Below, piece after piece: positions 51,274-62,608 of a stretch of 64,000 bases of DNA. The position numbers and the translations under genes are program-made. Positions within the stretch are counted from its first letter, which is position 1. Every line of letters starts with the position of its first letter. Origin of the DNA: Hofstenia miamia (Eukaryota; Xenacoelomorpha; Acoela); the NCBI GenBank assembly GCA_004352715.1, contig SCFE01000016.1, positions 1,620,902 to 1,684,901 of the forward strand, read 5' to 3'. Below the pieces are notes generated by a model. It was given only the letters and a program-made list of their open reading frames with translations. It made no database searches and was not told the origin of the DNA.

Positions 51274-54200
51274 ATAGTTTGTAGAAAACGAAATATTTAT
51301 GTATACATGTTTCGAGTGTCTCCACTAATTGTCAGTACAAAATAACTAAAATAATATGGTAGTAAATACAAATTATATATATATATATATATATATAATT
51401 GCTACTATCAGAAAGTTTTGAGAAGCACAGAATTAATTCCAGATAAAAATATATTTTACAAAAGCAAATATGTAATTATAAAATATGGATTTCTGGTCGC
51501 CCAATTATTTTTAAATGCATAACGAGTTCACGTAAATATATTTACTTACATAGTTATCTTTCAGATCATCTATGTCCCATTTAACACCTAAGAATAAATT
51601 GAATAGAATATTATATACAAATTAATCTCACCATCATCAACAATTGCTACGGTTACGCCTCTTCCTGTGATATTGTTCTTCCATACATTAACAACATGAA
51701 CATCGGCTTTGTAGTTTATCTCATTATGCTAGACATACAGATGTAATGATAGATAAATAAATTAAATTTTTTCACTAATAGATTAAATCACTAATTTTTA
51801 AATAGTTAAATGCATTTAAATTTAATAGCACTATTATTATTATTGCTTCGCAATCTGTATACTCAATGCAGATGCTATTATAATTTCTTTAATTACAGTA
51901 TTAAAAAGTTATATGTTATTCAATTTATTCACTTTAATGTATACATTTAACAGTATTCGATATTGTACATGTAAAACTTTGAATTTTCACAATGTAACTT
52001 AGTTTACAATATAAAACTGTAAATATCCAATTAGGATGAAAACAACTTTCGAATAATTTTTTTTCAAACTTCTAGTGAAAAATGCACACAATGAAGTGAA
52101 ACATCAACGTATATTTTTTAATGTAATCATTACAAAAAACTATTTAAAATTTACTACAAACAAAATGATTTTAGTGTGCAAACATAGATCAACCTTACCA
52201 GGTGCCATTGATTGGGGTACTGCGGATCTTGAAAATGTAGGTTTCTCTTATATCTATGAATGATGTCCTCTTTCAATATGAAATCTTTTATTGGCAAAGC
52301 TTTCAATTTCCTTCGTAAATGATCATCGTCATATGTTTTTAGATCAATTTGGATTCTTTGATATTGCGAGAGTTGGCCAATCTTATTAATGTTAACTATA
52401 TCATAAAATGACTGTAACTGCTGATGGATCAATTGCTGATGGTCAATGTCAGCTTCTATGATGACATTTAAGTGTTGCGTTCGGACAATTGCAAGTAGAT
52501 TGGCGGCTATACAAATCCAAACGCGATGATGCATCCATGAAATCTAAATAAAATTTTATTCATTTGGTTTTCATTATAAAGTCAGAAATAGGAACAAATC
52601 TTCATATTAAATGCAATTACAACAATGTATCGAAACTATTTACCAACATTGTAAGTTCGAAATTCTTTTCTGGACTAATTTCAGTTAAAAATAATTGAGG
52701 AATTCTGAATGAAGCAAATTGTCTCAAGGTATTTGGTTATTTTAGAATTCTAACTATATGCAATTCGCAAAATCTTGTGGTCTACATTTATATAAATTGA
52801 TATTACATATATAAGCCAAATACTGTATTTAGAGGAGGAAGCGTTTGGACTCGATCAAGTCTTTCCTATCCAGTGGTTTACGTACAGATAATAAAATAGG
52901 TAAGTCTAGTTTCTCCAGCTATGGGCTTTAGATCTCTTTTTATCTGAACACTAGACACTAGGCATGGGAAGAATTTGAAATAACAGGAAACCACACTAAT
53001 CCTTAGTTGTGCCAAATTCCAGGATTCTCAAATTTTCAAAAGACTTGTAAAATATTGGAAATTTCGGATCATACTCTTAAAGTTAGAATAAACAGCTTGG
53101 TTTACATTTTTTCCAATTATTTTTATATTCTGCAAACAAATTTGCTAGTCTAGTAGTGCTGAAACAGAAATTATTGACTAATTTGTATTGTTGCAGATTG
53201 CTTCTGAGACACTTAAACAAGTTTCCAGCATAAATTGTAGGATTTATATAGAAAACTTTTGTTTTGCGTAAAACATTAACACAAACTGTTCCATTAAAGA
53301 ATTTAACTGTATTTTATTAAAGAATGTGAAAGCTTGCCCAAACCTTTCAGTGTTACTTTGCTTATAGTTTAGAGCAGCATCAAATTCACAACATGGTAAT
53401 AACCAATGCTGAATAAGAGAACATATTGATGCAATTCGGCCCATCTTAGGCGTATTTTCATAAATACTTGCTGAACAATTCCTAAATTATGGGGGTAGGT
53501 TAGATCTAGTACTGTCAGGCTCTGTTCTGCACTGCAGAGTGCTGTTGGGACACGAATTTTCTTCTTCCCAGCCCCATTTAGTCTCATATGATTCAGTCTC
53601 TTTCTTCAAGAAACTAGTTTGGTTACCCTATGAAATGAAACGGCCACGCAACACGATTCACTCGTCTTTGATCAGATTGATTTTCATTGAATTACAAATA
53701 GTGTTACCGCAACAGCTTCGATTAAATTAGTTTGGGGGTGGGTTGAGTTTTTCTAGTAAGCAATATGGTAGATCCTTGTGAGTTGACATTTTTTTGTTCG
53801 AGTCTACTTGGAGTCAAGTTGGAACCCTAATTCGCGAGTTCGAGTCGAGTTACAAATATATTTTGACTTATTTTCTACTTGAGCTAAACTAGATACAACT
53901 CTGCTACCCTATACAAATGTACTACAGAAATACAATATGTTTTAACTAAATGAGAAAAACCAAGCCTGATGGCTTGCAAAATTCGAGATAAATAGTGAAA
54001 TGTCGATGGATTTTTTGCATTCCTGTCTAAAATTAAAGAAAAATTGATTCCATCCAAATAAAAAATTAGTTGGTTTCGAATACTCGAAATGTCGAATCTA
54101 GATTTGGAGATTCTAGAGTAGTCATAGGGCTAAACTGTGTGGAATAAAAAATATCAAAATATTAAAATTTAAACATAACGAAATTTTGAATAGGTTTCAA

Positions 54201-54290
54201 ATTCCATTTTGGTACGCAAATTCATAAAGAAAATCGCTCACTTACCGTTTCATTCAACTGCACACATATGAAAACTATATTAAACAACAT
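37963..54290 (-). CDS. PCSK7: Proprotein convertase, PCSK7-like, 19 exons
   Basis: Subtilisin-like serine protease that cleaves precursors after basic residues in the secretory pathway. Exons in transcript order: 54290-54246, 52543-52199, 51728-51632, 51587-51550, 50491-50409, 50365-50292, 50061-49916, 49868-49730, 49652-49555, 47682-47589, 47510-47332, 47029-46994, 46634-46535, 45971-45815, 45324-45139, 44268-44197, 42272-42155, then 38353-38237 and 38154-37963, or the duplicates 39978-39862 and 39779-39588. All phases match, giving 771 residues (human PCSK7: 785). Order: N-terminal signal region; prodomain ending RYKR at 112-115; LHFQDPQYPNQWHL; Asp161 (VDDG); His200 (HGT); RVLDGQLTDSMEA; Asn300 (SGNG); MLAVTYSG; Ser376 (SGTSAAAP); LQARPCLSRRDV; P domain about 470-605; linker; membrane anchor 671-690; acidic tail. 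Triad and oxyanion Asn are intact. The tail holds two further hydrophobic runs (694-704, 709-726), unlike a single-pass convertase. Start uncertain: Met at 54290 or at 52534. Confidence 0.93.
38830..40453. repeat. Exact 1,624-bp direct duplication, copy 2
   Basis: Second copy of 37205-38828, starting right after the N at 38829. It carries the other copy of the convertase terminal exons (39862-39978 and 39588-39779). Only one copy is likely to exist in the genome. Confidence 0.9.
39588..39978 (-). CDS. Duplicate copy of convertase exons 18-19 (membrane anchor and tail)
   Basis: 39978-39862 (39 codons, membrane-anchor exon) and 39779-39588 (63 codons plus stop) repeat 38353-38237 and 38154-37963 exactly. 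Both pairs have acceptors and donors in phase with exon 42155-42272, so a transcript could use either. The exactness and the N at 38829 indicate an assembly duplication, not a real exon duplication. The acidic tail ends in EEMRLLPNE. Confidence 0.85.
40454..42154 (-). other. Convertase intron before the terminal exons
   Basis: AT-rich intron with no recognised element. A further short exon cannot be excluded, but the phases close without one. Confidence 0.5.
43114..43260 (+). CDS. Putative 48-residue secreted peptide, nested in convertase intron
   Basis: An intact ATG-to-TAA ORF of 48 codons lies on the strand opposite the convertase, inside its intron 42273-44196. The protein begins with a textbook signal peptide (MKCTTILTFLAAILMTSAAA, hydrophobic core about residues 5-17, likely cleavage near 19-21). 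A short hydrophilic, charged mature part of about 28 residues follows, ending with the basic run RRRHH. It has a single cysteine, inside the signal region, so no disulphide-rich fold. An AATAAA lies 50 bases after the stop (43310-43315). The leader is richer in G+C and in Ala/Thr codons than its surroundings, consistent with real coding. I do not recognise the family; a regulatory or host-defence peptide precursor is a guess. An upstream non-coding exon is possible. Confidence 0.6.
   Translation: MKCTTILTFLAAILMTSAAANITKNIVGERKEIMEDRMAEDSLRRRHH
43310..43315 (+). terminator. Poly(A) signal AATAAA for the nested small gene
   Basis: It lies 50 bases after the TAA at 43258-43260, a normal position for a short 3' UTR. 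Confidence 0.5.
46099..46382. mobile_element. hAT-type MITE, 284 bp, perfect 8-bp target duplication
   Basis: Flanked by attagtat on both sides (46091-46098 and 46383-46390). Short imperfect terminal inverted repeats are tagagggtatcc at left and tagagtggcaatatgaggta as the inverted right end. The interior contains repeated cgggttcggg/gatcggat blocks and no ORF. It lies in the convertase intron between exons 45971 and 46535. Confidence 0.75.
47683..49554 (-). other. Convertase intron, 1.9 kb
   Basis: It contains the palindromic element at 48132-48274 and a possible element edge near 49190 (gcgtagccagg). The rest is AT-rich with nothing recognised. Confidence 0.5.
48132..48274. repeat. Palindromic foldback repeat, 143 bp
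   Basis: The outer arms ctctatt...aaatttaacatagtaagca and their inverted counterpart at 48241-48274 pair with a few mismatches. The inner arms ctggtcgatcaa (48177-48188) and ttgatcgaccag (48213-48224) pair perfectly. Transcribed, it would fold into one long hairpin. It is probably a MITE, although no target duplication is evident. Confidence 0.65.
51230..51269. repeat. (TA)n microsatellite
   Basis: About 20 TA units in the convertase intron between 50492 and 51549. A second tract of about 12 units lies at 51374-51397. Confidence 0.9.
52544..54245 (-). other. Convertase first intron, 1.7 kb
   Basis: It separates the 15-codon first coding exon from the prodomain exon. The right end of a possible MITE related to the 30898 element (inverted end cagagttgtatctagtttag) lies at about 53884-53903, without a matching left end. 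The 60-70 codon ORFs at 53369-53730 resemble nothing I know. Confidence 0.45.
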
Positions 54291-55387
54291 ATGGATACCT
54301 GCCAGCTGTGCACCGCTTTGAATCTATTGTTTTTAGTGTTATGAGATGTGCGCATGTTGATGATTTAAAGAAATACGTTTACATTATTTCACATTATAAT
54401 AATTTCCGAAGGAGCTTAACTTGATATTAACTCGATATTTTACAAATTCTGTACATTTTGTTTTGTTTGTGCAAAGATTAGAACTGCGCCAACTATTCGA
54501 CATTTGATGGATTTGAAACGAGTTACGATGCTTCCTACGTCAGCACAGGGACGACCAAAGGTTGATTTAGATCAGAGGGCAAAATTGCCCTATATGTTGC
54601 TTTATTTTCGAAAATAAGTTGCGTTAGCAAAAATTTTATTACTTGCATTGATTCAAGTACCAGTTGATAAGTAAAAATTTTAAATTTTCAACTGTCAAAG
54701 ATTGTCTTCTTTCGGCCAGGGTAGAGTTCATGATTGGAAATGCCCACTTAATTTCACACGATTCCAAAGGTGCATTTCAATAGTAGCTACACAGCCTCCA
54801 TGTACTTCTCTTGTTCCATTTTTTAGATCAGTTTGGAAATTCCTGTCAAGTCTTCATTCTTGTCGAATATTATCTTAATTATCGTAGTCTTCGATAGGTA
54901 TTTTTGAAAAATGGTGAAGAAATGAGTCAATTTTTAAGAAATATGAATCATGATACACCGCCATTTCTCAGAAAAAGATTTAAATAGAAAGTCTAAATTG
55001 AGCCAAAATTCTTCCTCTGATTTTAATTTATCGGCTTGTTCTTTTCATATTGATGACCCATTATTTTTTCCATTTTTTGCCATTATTGGCATATCGAACA
55101 CTCAATCAACAATAAAGCTTTTAACTTAATTCAAATAATTTCAAAAAATAGTAATAGTTATTTTAAAGTATTGTATATTATAGACAATGAAATCTAAATT
55201 ATAGACTGTATAAAAAATGTTGCCATAGTGAATGCAGTTAGCTTACACATTTACATTTTATATTTGATAAAGTGTTGTCAAATCGACATTATAATATCAT
55301 ATTTTGCATTGCATATACAATTTAAAAAAATTATGTTAGGAAAAGCTTCATTATTGCCTCACAGTTGGATTTTTCCTTGGACCATTA
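54291..55387. other. Intergenic spacer upstream of the convertase
   Basis: It presumably contains the convertase promoter and 5' UTR. An acceptor-like acaatag at 54324-54330 could mark a further upstream exon. No TATA box or other element could be assigned. Confidence 0.4.
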
Positions 55388-55448
55388 ATGGCCAATAATG
55401 GGACATCAGTGTCCCATGATTCCTTGTTGTTTAGACTAACGCTTCCTC
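55388..55448 (+). CDS. Possible first coding exon of an unrecognised gene
   Basis: ATG at 55388 opens MANNGTSVSHDSLLFRLTLP and reaches a good donor (C|gtaaga) at 55449. The next acceptor at about 55541 continues LENALQQKIT and then meets a stop, so the chain does not close. It could belong with the terminal exon at 56381-56618, but the link is unproven. Confidence 0.18.
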
Positions 55449-56380
55449 GTAAGAAATTTCAAATTGCGCAGAACATTTAATGAACAATCTTTCGAAAATT
55501 TCACGTAATTGTACTAAAACCTTCATGATTTTTGCACTTAGTTGAAAACGCCTTACAGCAAAAAATCACATAACAGCATCATGTCTCTTCTGATTCTGGT
55601 AAACTTTCATTTTCAAATAATTTTCCACTGTAAACTGATACAAAGGTTTTCAAATTATTACATTCTAAACTATATTGACATTAACTTAGGTAGACTTAAT
55701 TCATACTTAAATATTAATTATTTTTGTTTAGGCTTGATTTCATTAACTAAATACAGATTGATTTCAGCTTAAGATTTTTGATTTCCTTGTATAAAACTTT
55801 GTAGGTCAATATTTTTCGCACATTATATAGATAATTGATTCATATATTTTGGATGATTTTCTATTCCAATTTCACAACAGTTATAATCAATTTGATATGT
55901 TCAATCTTCGTTTCTGTTTTATGTCATATTAGATGTATGAATGAACTTGTTCTAATTGATTTCAAATTTAATAGGTTTTCGTTACTATTTTCAATTATAT
56001 ATTGTTGATTTTTTTATATTGCATACCTTCTGCTATTTTAGTATATGCATTTAATTGCTGTTTATTATATTAACCTTATTACTGTAGGATGAATATGCAG
56101 TTCATATTCCTGCAAAAAATGCTGTAATTCTATAAATATGCACTATCAAAGGTATCTATTAAAACTACTTTATTTCTATAATAGTCCAACTATAACTTCA
56201 TTCCCGATTTTTTCATTTATCAAATTGTAGAATAAATGAACTTTATTATAATTGTGCTATAAACATTTCCACAACTTATGCTTAGAAAGCAGTGGGAAGT
56301 TGTTTTTACAGTGACTTTATTTCCAAGTGTTCACATTTCTAACATCATATGATATATAGGTACTTAATTTTCCTTTTTAG

Positions 56381-56618
56381 AAGTTTTCAAAAATTTAGTA
56401 ACTTGAACAATGACGTTATTAGAGGATCTTTGACCCAAAAATTATTTTTGGTTTTCTGCAAAACTAGCGAAAGCAAATTTTACTCACATGTCTATGAAGA
56501 TTTAACAATGAAATATCATCAATTATTTGAAACTGAAGAAAGTTTTGCGGAGATAAATCCCCCGTCCCTAAAGGAATATGGTAAAAAAATTTTCAATTTT
56601 TTTGCTAAGAAAATATGA
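56381..56618 (+). CDS. Probable terminal exon of an unrecognised plus-strand gene
   Basis: A strong acceptor (ttcctttttag at 56370-56380) opens a frame of 78 codons ending in TGA at 56616-56618, with AATAAA at 56760-56765. The peptide has ordinary globular composition (SFQKFSNLNNDVIRGSLTQK, then FYSHVYEDLTMKYHQLFE, ending in a basic FNFFAKKI) and is less AT-biased than its surroundings. The frame needs a preceding exon ending in phase 2. I do not recognise the family. A chance ORF is possible in such AT-rich DNA. Confidence 0.45.
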
Positions 56619-56759
56619 TAATCAAGCGAGAAGAAATATAACATTTCTGTGTTCACTTTGGAAAGCAGTTCGCTCAGTTTTGTTAGCTCTTAAGTAAACA
56701 CATTCCTTGTAAATTTTATTGCTGCTACTAATTGTTCTATTTAACAGTAACAGCTATGC

Positions 56760-56765
56760 AATAAA
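56760..56765 (+). terminator. Candidate poly(A) signal AATAAA
   Basis: About 140 bases after the TGA of the putative terminal exon. Confidence 0.35.
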
Positions 56766-57051
56766 GTGCTCCAATCTTTATATATAAATTTATGTTTTAA
56801 AATGCAAACTAAATTACTTAAATATAATGCAAAAATTTTCAAAAATTTTAGAAAACCATAGCTCTCCTAGCCTTTCGCTGACCATATATTTTCTGTAAAA
56901 AAATCTTATTTAAATTCCAATACTGTACTTCTATATTGCTAACAAAAATGAGTCTTGGTAGTCTTGCACTCAAAGTCAAGTGTTTATATTACTTTGCGCT
57001 TCAATTTTTTTATTACAATATTAATAAATTTCATGAGAAATATCATAAACT

Positions 57052-57103
57052 ATTATAATAATTATTATTATTATTATTATTATTATTATTGCTATTATTA
57101 TTA
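57052..57103. repeat. (ATT)n microsatellite
   Basis: ATT/TTA units with one interruption (gct), directly upstream of a LINE remnant. Confidence 0.9.
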
Positions 57104-57128
57104 GTGTATTAGTGTGGTTTTTTATCTT

Positions 57129-57480
57129 AGCTTAAAGATCTTGGTGTTGCCATTTCAAATAATTTCTCTTGGGATGAACATATCTCAAAGAAATTGAAAT
57201 CATGTAACAACTCTTTTTTTCTATCATAAGAACTCGATCATTCATTATTAACTTCCAAATAAAAAAATCTCTATAATAATACTACCAGATCTTCTTTATC
57301 TTTCTCCAATTTAGCATCATAATAAATGTCAAGTTAATAATTGCAAAAATTTCAATGAAGATATTCTCGTTGGAAAATGCAACTTGAAAATTGCAGGTCT
57401 CGCTTAATTTTATTAAAAATCTCTTTTAAACGTCAACTTTTAAATCTATTTCTCTTTAATAAACTTTTAAAATAATTTAA
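57129..57480 (+). pseudogene. LINE reverse-transcriptase remnant
   Basis: The plus strand reads LKDLGVAISNNFSWDEHISK (57131-57190), the 'YLGV.I...L.W..HI' block after the reverse-transcriptase core of CR1/jockey-like elements. Broken frames with matching order follow to about 57480. Stops and frameshifts abound. Confidence 0.65.
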
Positions 57481-60400
57481 TAAAACTGCAATTTTGAATA
57501 CTTTAAATCTATTCATCCTTCAAATAAAAGAAGTTCAAATCAAATTACTAAAAAAAATCTAAAACATTTCATTATTTTTTCAATCAAGGTATTCTATTAG
57601 CCAATATTTGAGTGATTGTTGTATTCTAGAGAGTACCGTTTTGATAATAAATTTTCTGTTAATAATTTTTTAAACTTACTGATATTTGGCGCTTGGTGAA
57701 TGTTGGTATCAAGCTTATTCTACATTCCGCAGACAGCTATGGTGTATACACAGTTACCCATAACTTGATTTCAATTTGTATATTTATGCTGGTTTGCAAC
57801 TGTCAATAATATTTGTTCTAACAACAACCCTCTGAATATTCAATGTGTCAGTGCATACAGAAGTTAATAGTGTAGTCAGACCTGTCTGGTGTGGTGTGTT
57901 TGCTGCAGATCATTGTCGAAAGATGCAGCTACAATAACATACAATGATGACCAGTTCATATTTGCCTAAATAATGTAAAAACATCTTTTCTAAAAATATT
58001 AGCTAAAGTGCCCCTCCAAAGAACACTGCTGAAAAAATCCTGGACTGGGTTTACCATTAATAAATTTTGTTATTTAATAGGGGTATAAAATTATAGCTAA
58101 GGCATTGATTTTTTTGGAAATTAACATTTAGCCTTCATGCCATTGTGTTGATGTGATATCCCATTTATTTCTGTTCTTTTAAGTAGTGAGTTAATGAAAT
58201 TTTGACCAGGGGAAATTATTACACTGCTTTGATTGTAGTGAGAATCTACCATGGGAACATTTAATCAATCAGGATAAAATCTGACAAATAATTTTTGTCT
58301 TGGAACCCAACCCTAAATAACTAACCTGAGTAAGTGTTGATAAAGCAAAGGAAATTGGAATAAAACTCATGTTGTGTTGCAATCATTGGATCTCAGCATT
58401 GTGCAATATGAATCTCTGAATAACGTAACAAGCCGAATGAAAATAAAATCCTTTCAATCAAAAGTAATTAAAATCGATTTCAATCAACTGTAAACATTTG
58501 CCCCCTACAGCAAAATGCAATGTAAATTTGCTTTCTTCACCAATTACAATGCCAAAGTTGTAAAACAAAAACTGTAAATTGAATTGGAAACACTATAAAC
58601 CAATTTGGAAAATAAAAGCATTGCTTTTGCATTTAATCAAAACTAAATTTTAAAATTATTCTGAAGTTTTTGAGATTCATGTCTGATGTTTTTATTACAT
58701 TGAAATGAATTTTTTTCAGAAACACAGCTAAAGGCTTAATCTAGAGCTAGTGCTTAACCTAGGCCAATGATAATAATTAAGATCAATTCAGTGTCTTCTA
58801 AAAAATTCTAAATATCAATAACCAAATGCAATTTCAAAATGTTCATGCATTAATATAATATCATTAAATACATTGTATATTTCAACTTACGAAGCAATCA
58901 AGAGTAAACTTGGTTGAAAAGATCTAATTAAAATGCTTTCACTGGTTTTTAAATGCTTTACTTTATTTAAAATTCACGTCATCGCTTAGGCCAAAAATTT
59001 TGAAATATTTCTTTAAAATGCCAAATTCTAAGTATTACATCTAAAGAAACTTTCTAATTTGTTAATTAATATATGCTATATTTTAGCAGTGATGATGATC
59101 TATGTGATTTTAAAAAGCACAGCATTCGCGTTGATTAACTTCTGTTTATAGATATTGGCTCTATCATATACAGTAAATTTTCTTCAATGAAGTCTCTGTT
59201 GCATTCAAGAAAGTCTCTGTTGCATAATAACTAGCTAAAAATACAATTTATTTGATGCCTGAAGAAATCGGATATAATAATGCAAAAAATTGTTAAAAAT
59301 TCATTACTGGAAATATTTTATTGCAAGAAAATATTTATTGTCAACAAGTTAATTAGGAAGCTACAATATAAAGAATATTTAGTTTTTATTAAATAAGAAC
59401 TGAAGCTTACACTACAATTCCTAAAACCAATATTTAAAACCTATTACTTTCATGTGAAACAGGTTTTCTGTTACTGCACTAGATCTGCAACCTGAAATCG
59501 CAATGCCATCGCGAATACATGTGCATCATTAAATCTTTCAAAGTAAGCAACCATAGTAACTAAATGAATCATGTGTAATTGTATTTTGAAGGAAGATACC
59601 AAATGAAGACTAAATATTTTTTTCGAAGATCAAATAAAGATTATTTTTAGCTATTTTATATACAAAATACAAAGAATGCAACGGAGACTCTATTGACTTC
59701 AACAGAGATTTTATTGAAGAAAAATTACTGTAAACAAAAAATTGGAGCTTTCAGTGATTGGTTGCGCTATAATTTTTTCTGAACTTATATGAAAATAAGT
59801 TGAGCAATAAGCTTAAAGATACCTTAAAGGTGCACTCTAATTAATTGCTTATTGGAAATATACAAAAATTTTGGATGAATTTATAAACGGTCAAATTTAA
59901 AGAAAACAACTTCCAATGATTAAAAAATGTGGGTGCTATCAATGAAATTTTCAACTAATGAAGTAATCACAAAACAAACATAAGAAATCTTCAAATAAGT
60001 TTTGAAGAAGCATGCTCAATACAATAGCGAAAAAATCTTGCATTTAAACTTTTCAGTTTGCAGCTTAATGAACACAATACACAAGCGCAATGTTTCTTGT
60101 AGTTGAATTATATTCACATAAATGTATGAATGTAAATACGGAAGTTATTCTAACAATGTATATTGATTGATCATTTGTGAATTTTATTGTGGAAATCGTT
60201 TTGATAATGGGCGTGACATACTGAAACGTCTTTTTCAGAAGTGTTGTCTTATCAATACGCAAACTTAAAGTGCTCAAGCAATTAATAAATTTTGCAGGGC
60301 TGTAAATTGACTAAAACATTGAAATGTATTCTAAAATTATACTTCTCATACAAAAACCTTTTGTATTAATGATTGATTATTCCGAGCAAACAAGATCTAG

Positions 60401-61299
60401 GGTTAGTTAAATTATGTGATATCATACATTTTCGATTTAAAAACATTTGATTCAATTTATCCTGCAAATGCCACATAGCATCAAAATTACAATTGACAGG
60501 AGTTAAAGACAGAAACTTTCCTTTTTCAGGCAATGCAGCCCTTAGGCGATATACTTTCATAAATAAACTTCAATTTTGAAGTAACGCAATGGCTAGACTA
60601 AATACAAGCTTTGATATTAATCATTCCATTTTTATTAATATGCTGAAAACATTTCACAATATATATCTTGTCTATTTATACATACTTTGTTTAATGAACA
60701 TGACAGTAAATATTTTGCAAGTTCTTGAAATGTGGCGATTTCAATTATGCATCCCGAGTTTTTTTGAAAATATTAACTCTTGTGAGTTTAAAGTAGTACG
60801 TTTGCAATTTTATAGGCATGGAAAAATGTGAACAGAGTGAAATTGAATCACAATCATATAATGAATATTGCAACTCTAGCAAATATTGAAAAAAAACAAC
60901 CTAAAAAGTTCTAATACTACATGTCATACTCATTTTTACCTTTGATTTCTATTTTAGGAGTTGTAAATGTGACAATTTGAATAGATATTCAATTTAACAA
61001 TGTATGGTATCTAGTGTAACTTTGACTTTCCACACGTTCCAGCAGACTAACAAGACAGCTATACGAATTTCTGAACTCGTCTGATTGTTAACCAACTCTG
61101 GGTTCTGATAGGCTCCCATTACGTTTTGACAAATAATTAAGAAGAAGAACTAGAATATCTTTATTTAGGACAAATTAATATATCATTTATGTAATACTAT
61201 TCAGTTACCTTAGCTTTTGTCAGGTTTAGTAAAATTTGAACCCCTTCCATGAAGTATTTATTAATTTTGGTACATAATTTTGGCTAATAATATTCTTTG
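57481..61299. other. AT-rich intergenic region
   Basis: I see no supported gene. An 80-codon ORF at 60589-60831 and a donor-bounded stretch at 59460-59543 lack recognisable similarity or a closing frame. Confidence 0.45.
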
Positions 61300-61830
61300 A
61301 GTTTTAAATTTAAGCTTGATTTCAGTTTTCGTACATTTACTGGTGTGTCATTCAAGCTTTTAATGGTTGCATTAAGACATGAGTTTTTTCAGAAATATTT
61401 TTTAAATTTCACCTTACCAAGTGTTGATGTACCTTTCTTAGAAGATATTTATGCATAATTCGGAAATTGCAAATTATCGTAAGGCTTGCTTTCGTTATGG
61501 ATATTTCAGAATTTTAGTAAAGAGAAGTATTTAATTCAAGATAAAGCACATAAAATTTGAGTTGAAGGTTTGATACTAATTCCTATTCAATAGAGCATCG
61601 CAATATCTAAAATGACTCACTACCAAAGCACTTACTAGTTGCTGGCGCATTTTTTTGTCTACAAGCTCCGCTATATGTAGAGAGCATTAATTCCCATTTT
61701 ACGCAGAACAGAATGAATATTGTAATTTATTGTCGATAATTACTCCTAAATACTTAAACTTATCAACTTTGGCAATAGCTGTGTTAGCAAAACTTAATTT
61801 ACAAGTTACTTTTTCATGTTTCCTTCACTA
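61300..61830 (-). pseudogene. LINE reverse-transcriptase remnant, antisense
   Basis: The minus strand reads AKVDKFKYLGVIIDNKLQY (about 61788-61732), then, in broken frames, MRQQLVSALVVSHFRYCDALL (about 61660-61580). These match the 'KYLGV.ID..L' and 'L..SL..S.LDYCN.LL' blocks of CR1-like reverse transcriptases in the right order. Stops break it. Confidence 0.7.
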
Positions 61831-62606
61831 TAATCATCATGTATCAACGGACGAAATATGGAATTAATGCTCCTCAATAGTAACTTTTAGAAATAAAAAT
61901 TTGAAGCTTGAGGGAACAATGTAATTCGCAATATTGAAGCGTTTAAATATTAATTGTTTGTCATTACCTAACCAATGCTTAAGTTTGTTAGTTCATATAC
62001 AGTACAATATATCTTTCATTATATGATTAGTAGAAATAACTAATAGTTGTAGAAGAGCTTTCCTTGGAGTGCAAGTTGTCAGGAATTTTAAAATGATAAT
62101 ATGACTAACCTGTAAAGCCTACTTTTGGATAACATAAGATATTCTATATTCAGATAAATATTAACGACTAGAAATTGACAATTTATCTCAATAGTCATCA
62201 AATATATAAACATTATGTGATTACATAAAATAGAATAAAACAATATATACAATAAATCTAATAACTATAAAGATTTCAAGAACAAAATGTATAATCATTA
62301 CTGTAGAATTTGTATCCTAGTCATGCTTTACCCGAGATATACATTTGCTTAAGAAAAATTTTAATACGATTCTTAAAAGCTTGCAGTTTTTCAAAGTTAT
62401 TTATCCCTTTAGATAGTGAATTCTAAGTTAGAATAGCGGTATTAATGAACGATTGCTTCAAAACTTTCTTTCTATATTTAGCACAAGAAAAGTCTTTTGA
62501 TCTGGAATTCTGTTTATGAATAAAACCAGGCTATGATGGTTACAAATATAAGGTTTTAGTTTAAGAGAAATTTAGCGTATTGTAATTATGATAATGTTCC
62601 TTCCAA
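61831..62606. other. AT-rich spacer
   Basis: It may include non-coding or decayed LINE sequence belonging to the minus-strand remnant. Nothing specific was recognised. Confidence 0.4.
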
Positions 62607-62608
62607 TA

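Noticed and set aside
53369-53730. Overlapping 63-72 codon ORFs on both strands in the convertase first intron
   Set aside because: No recognised similarity, no fitting splice context and no sign of codon preference.
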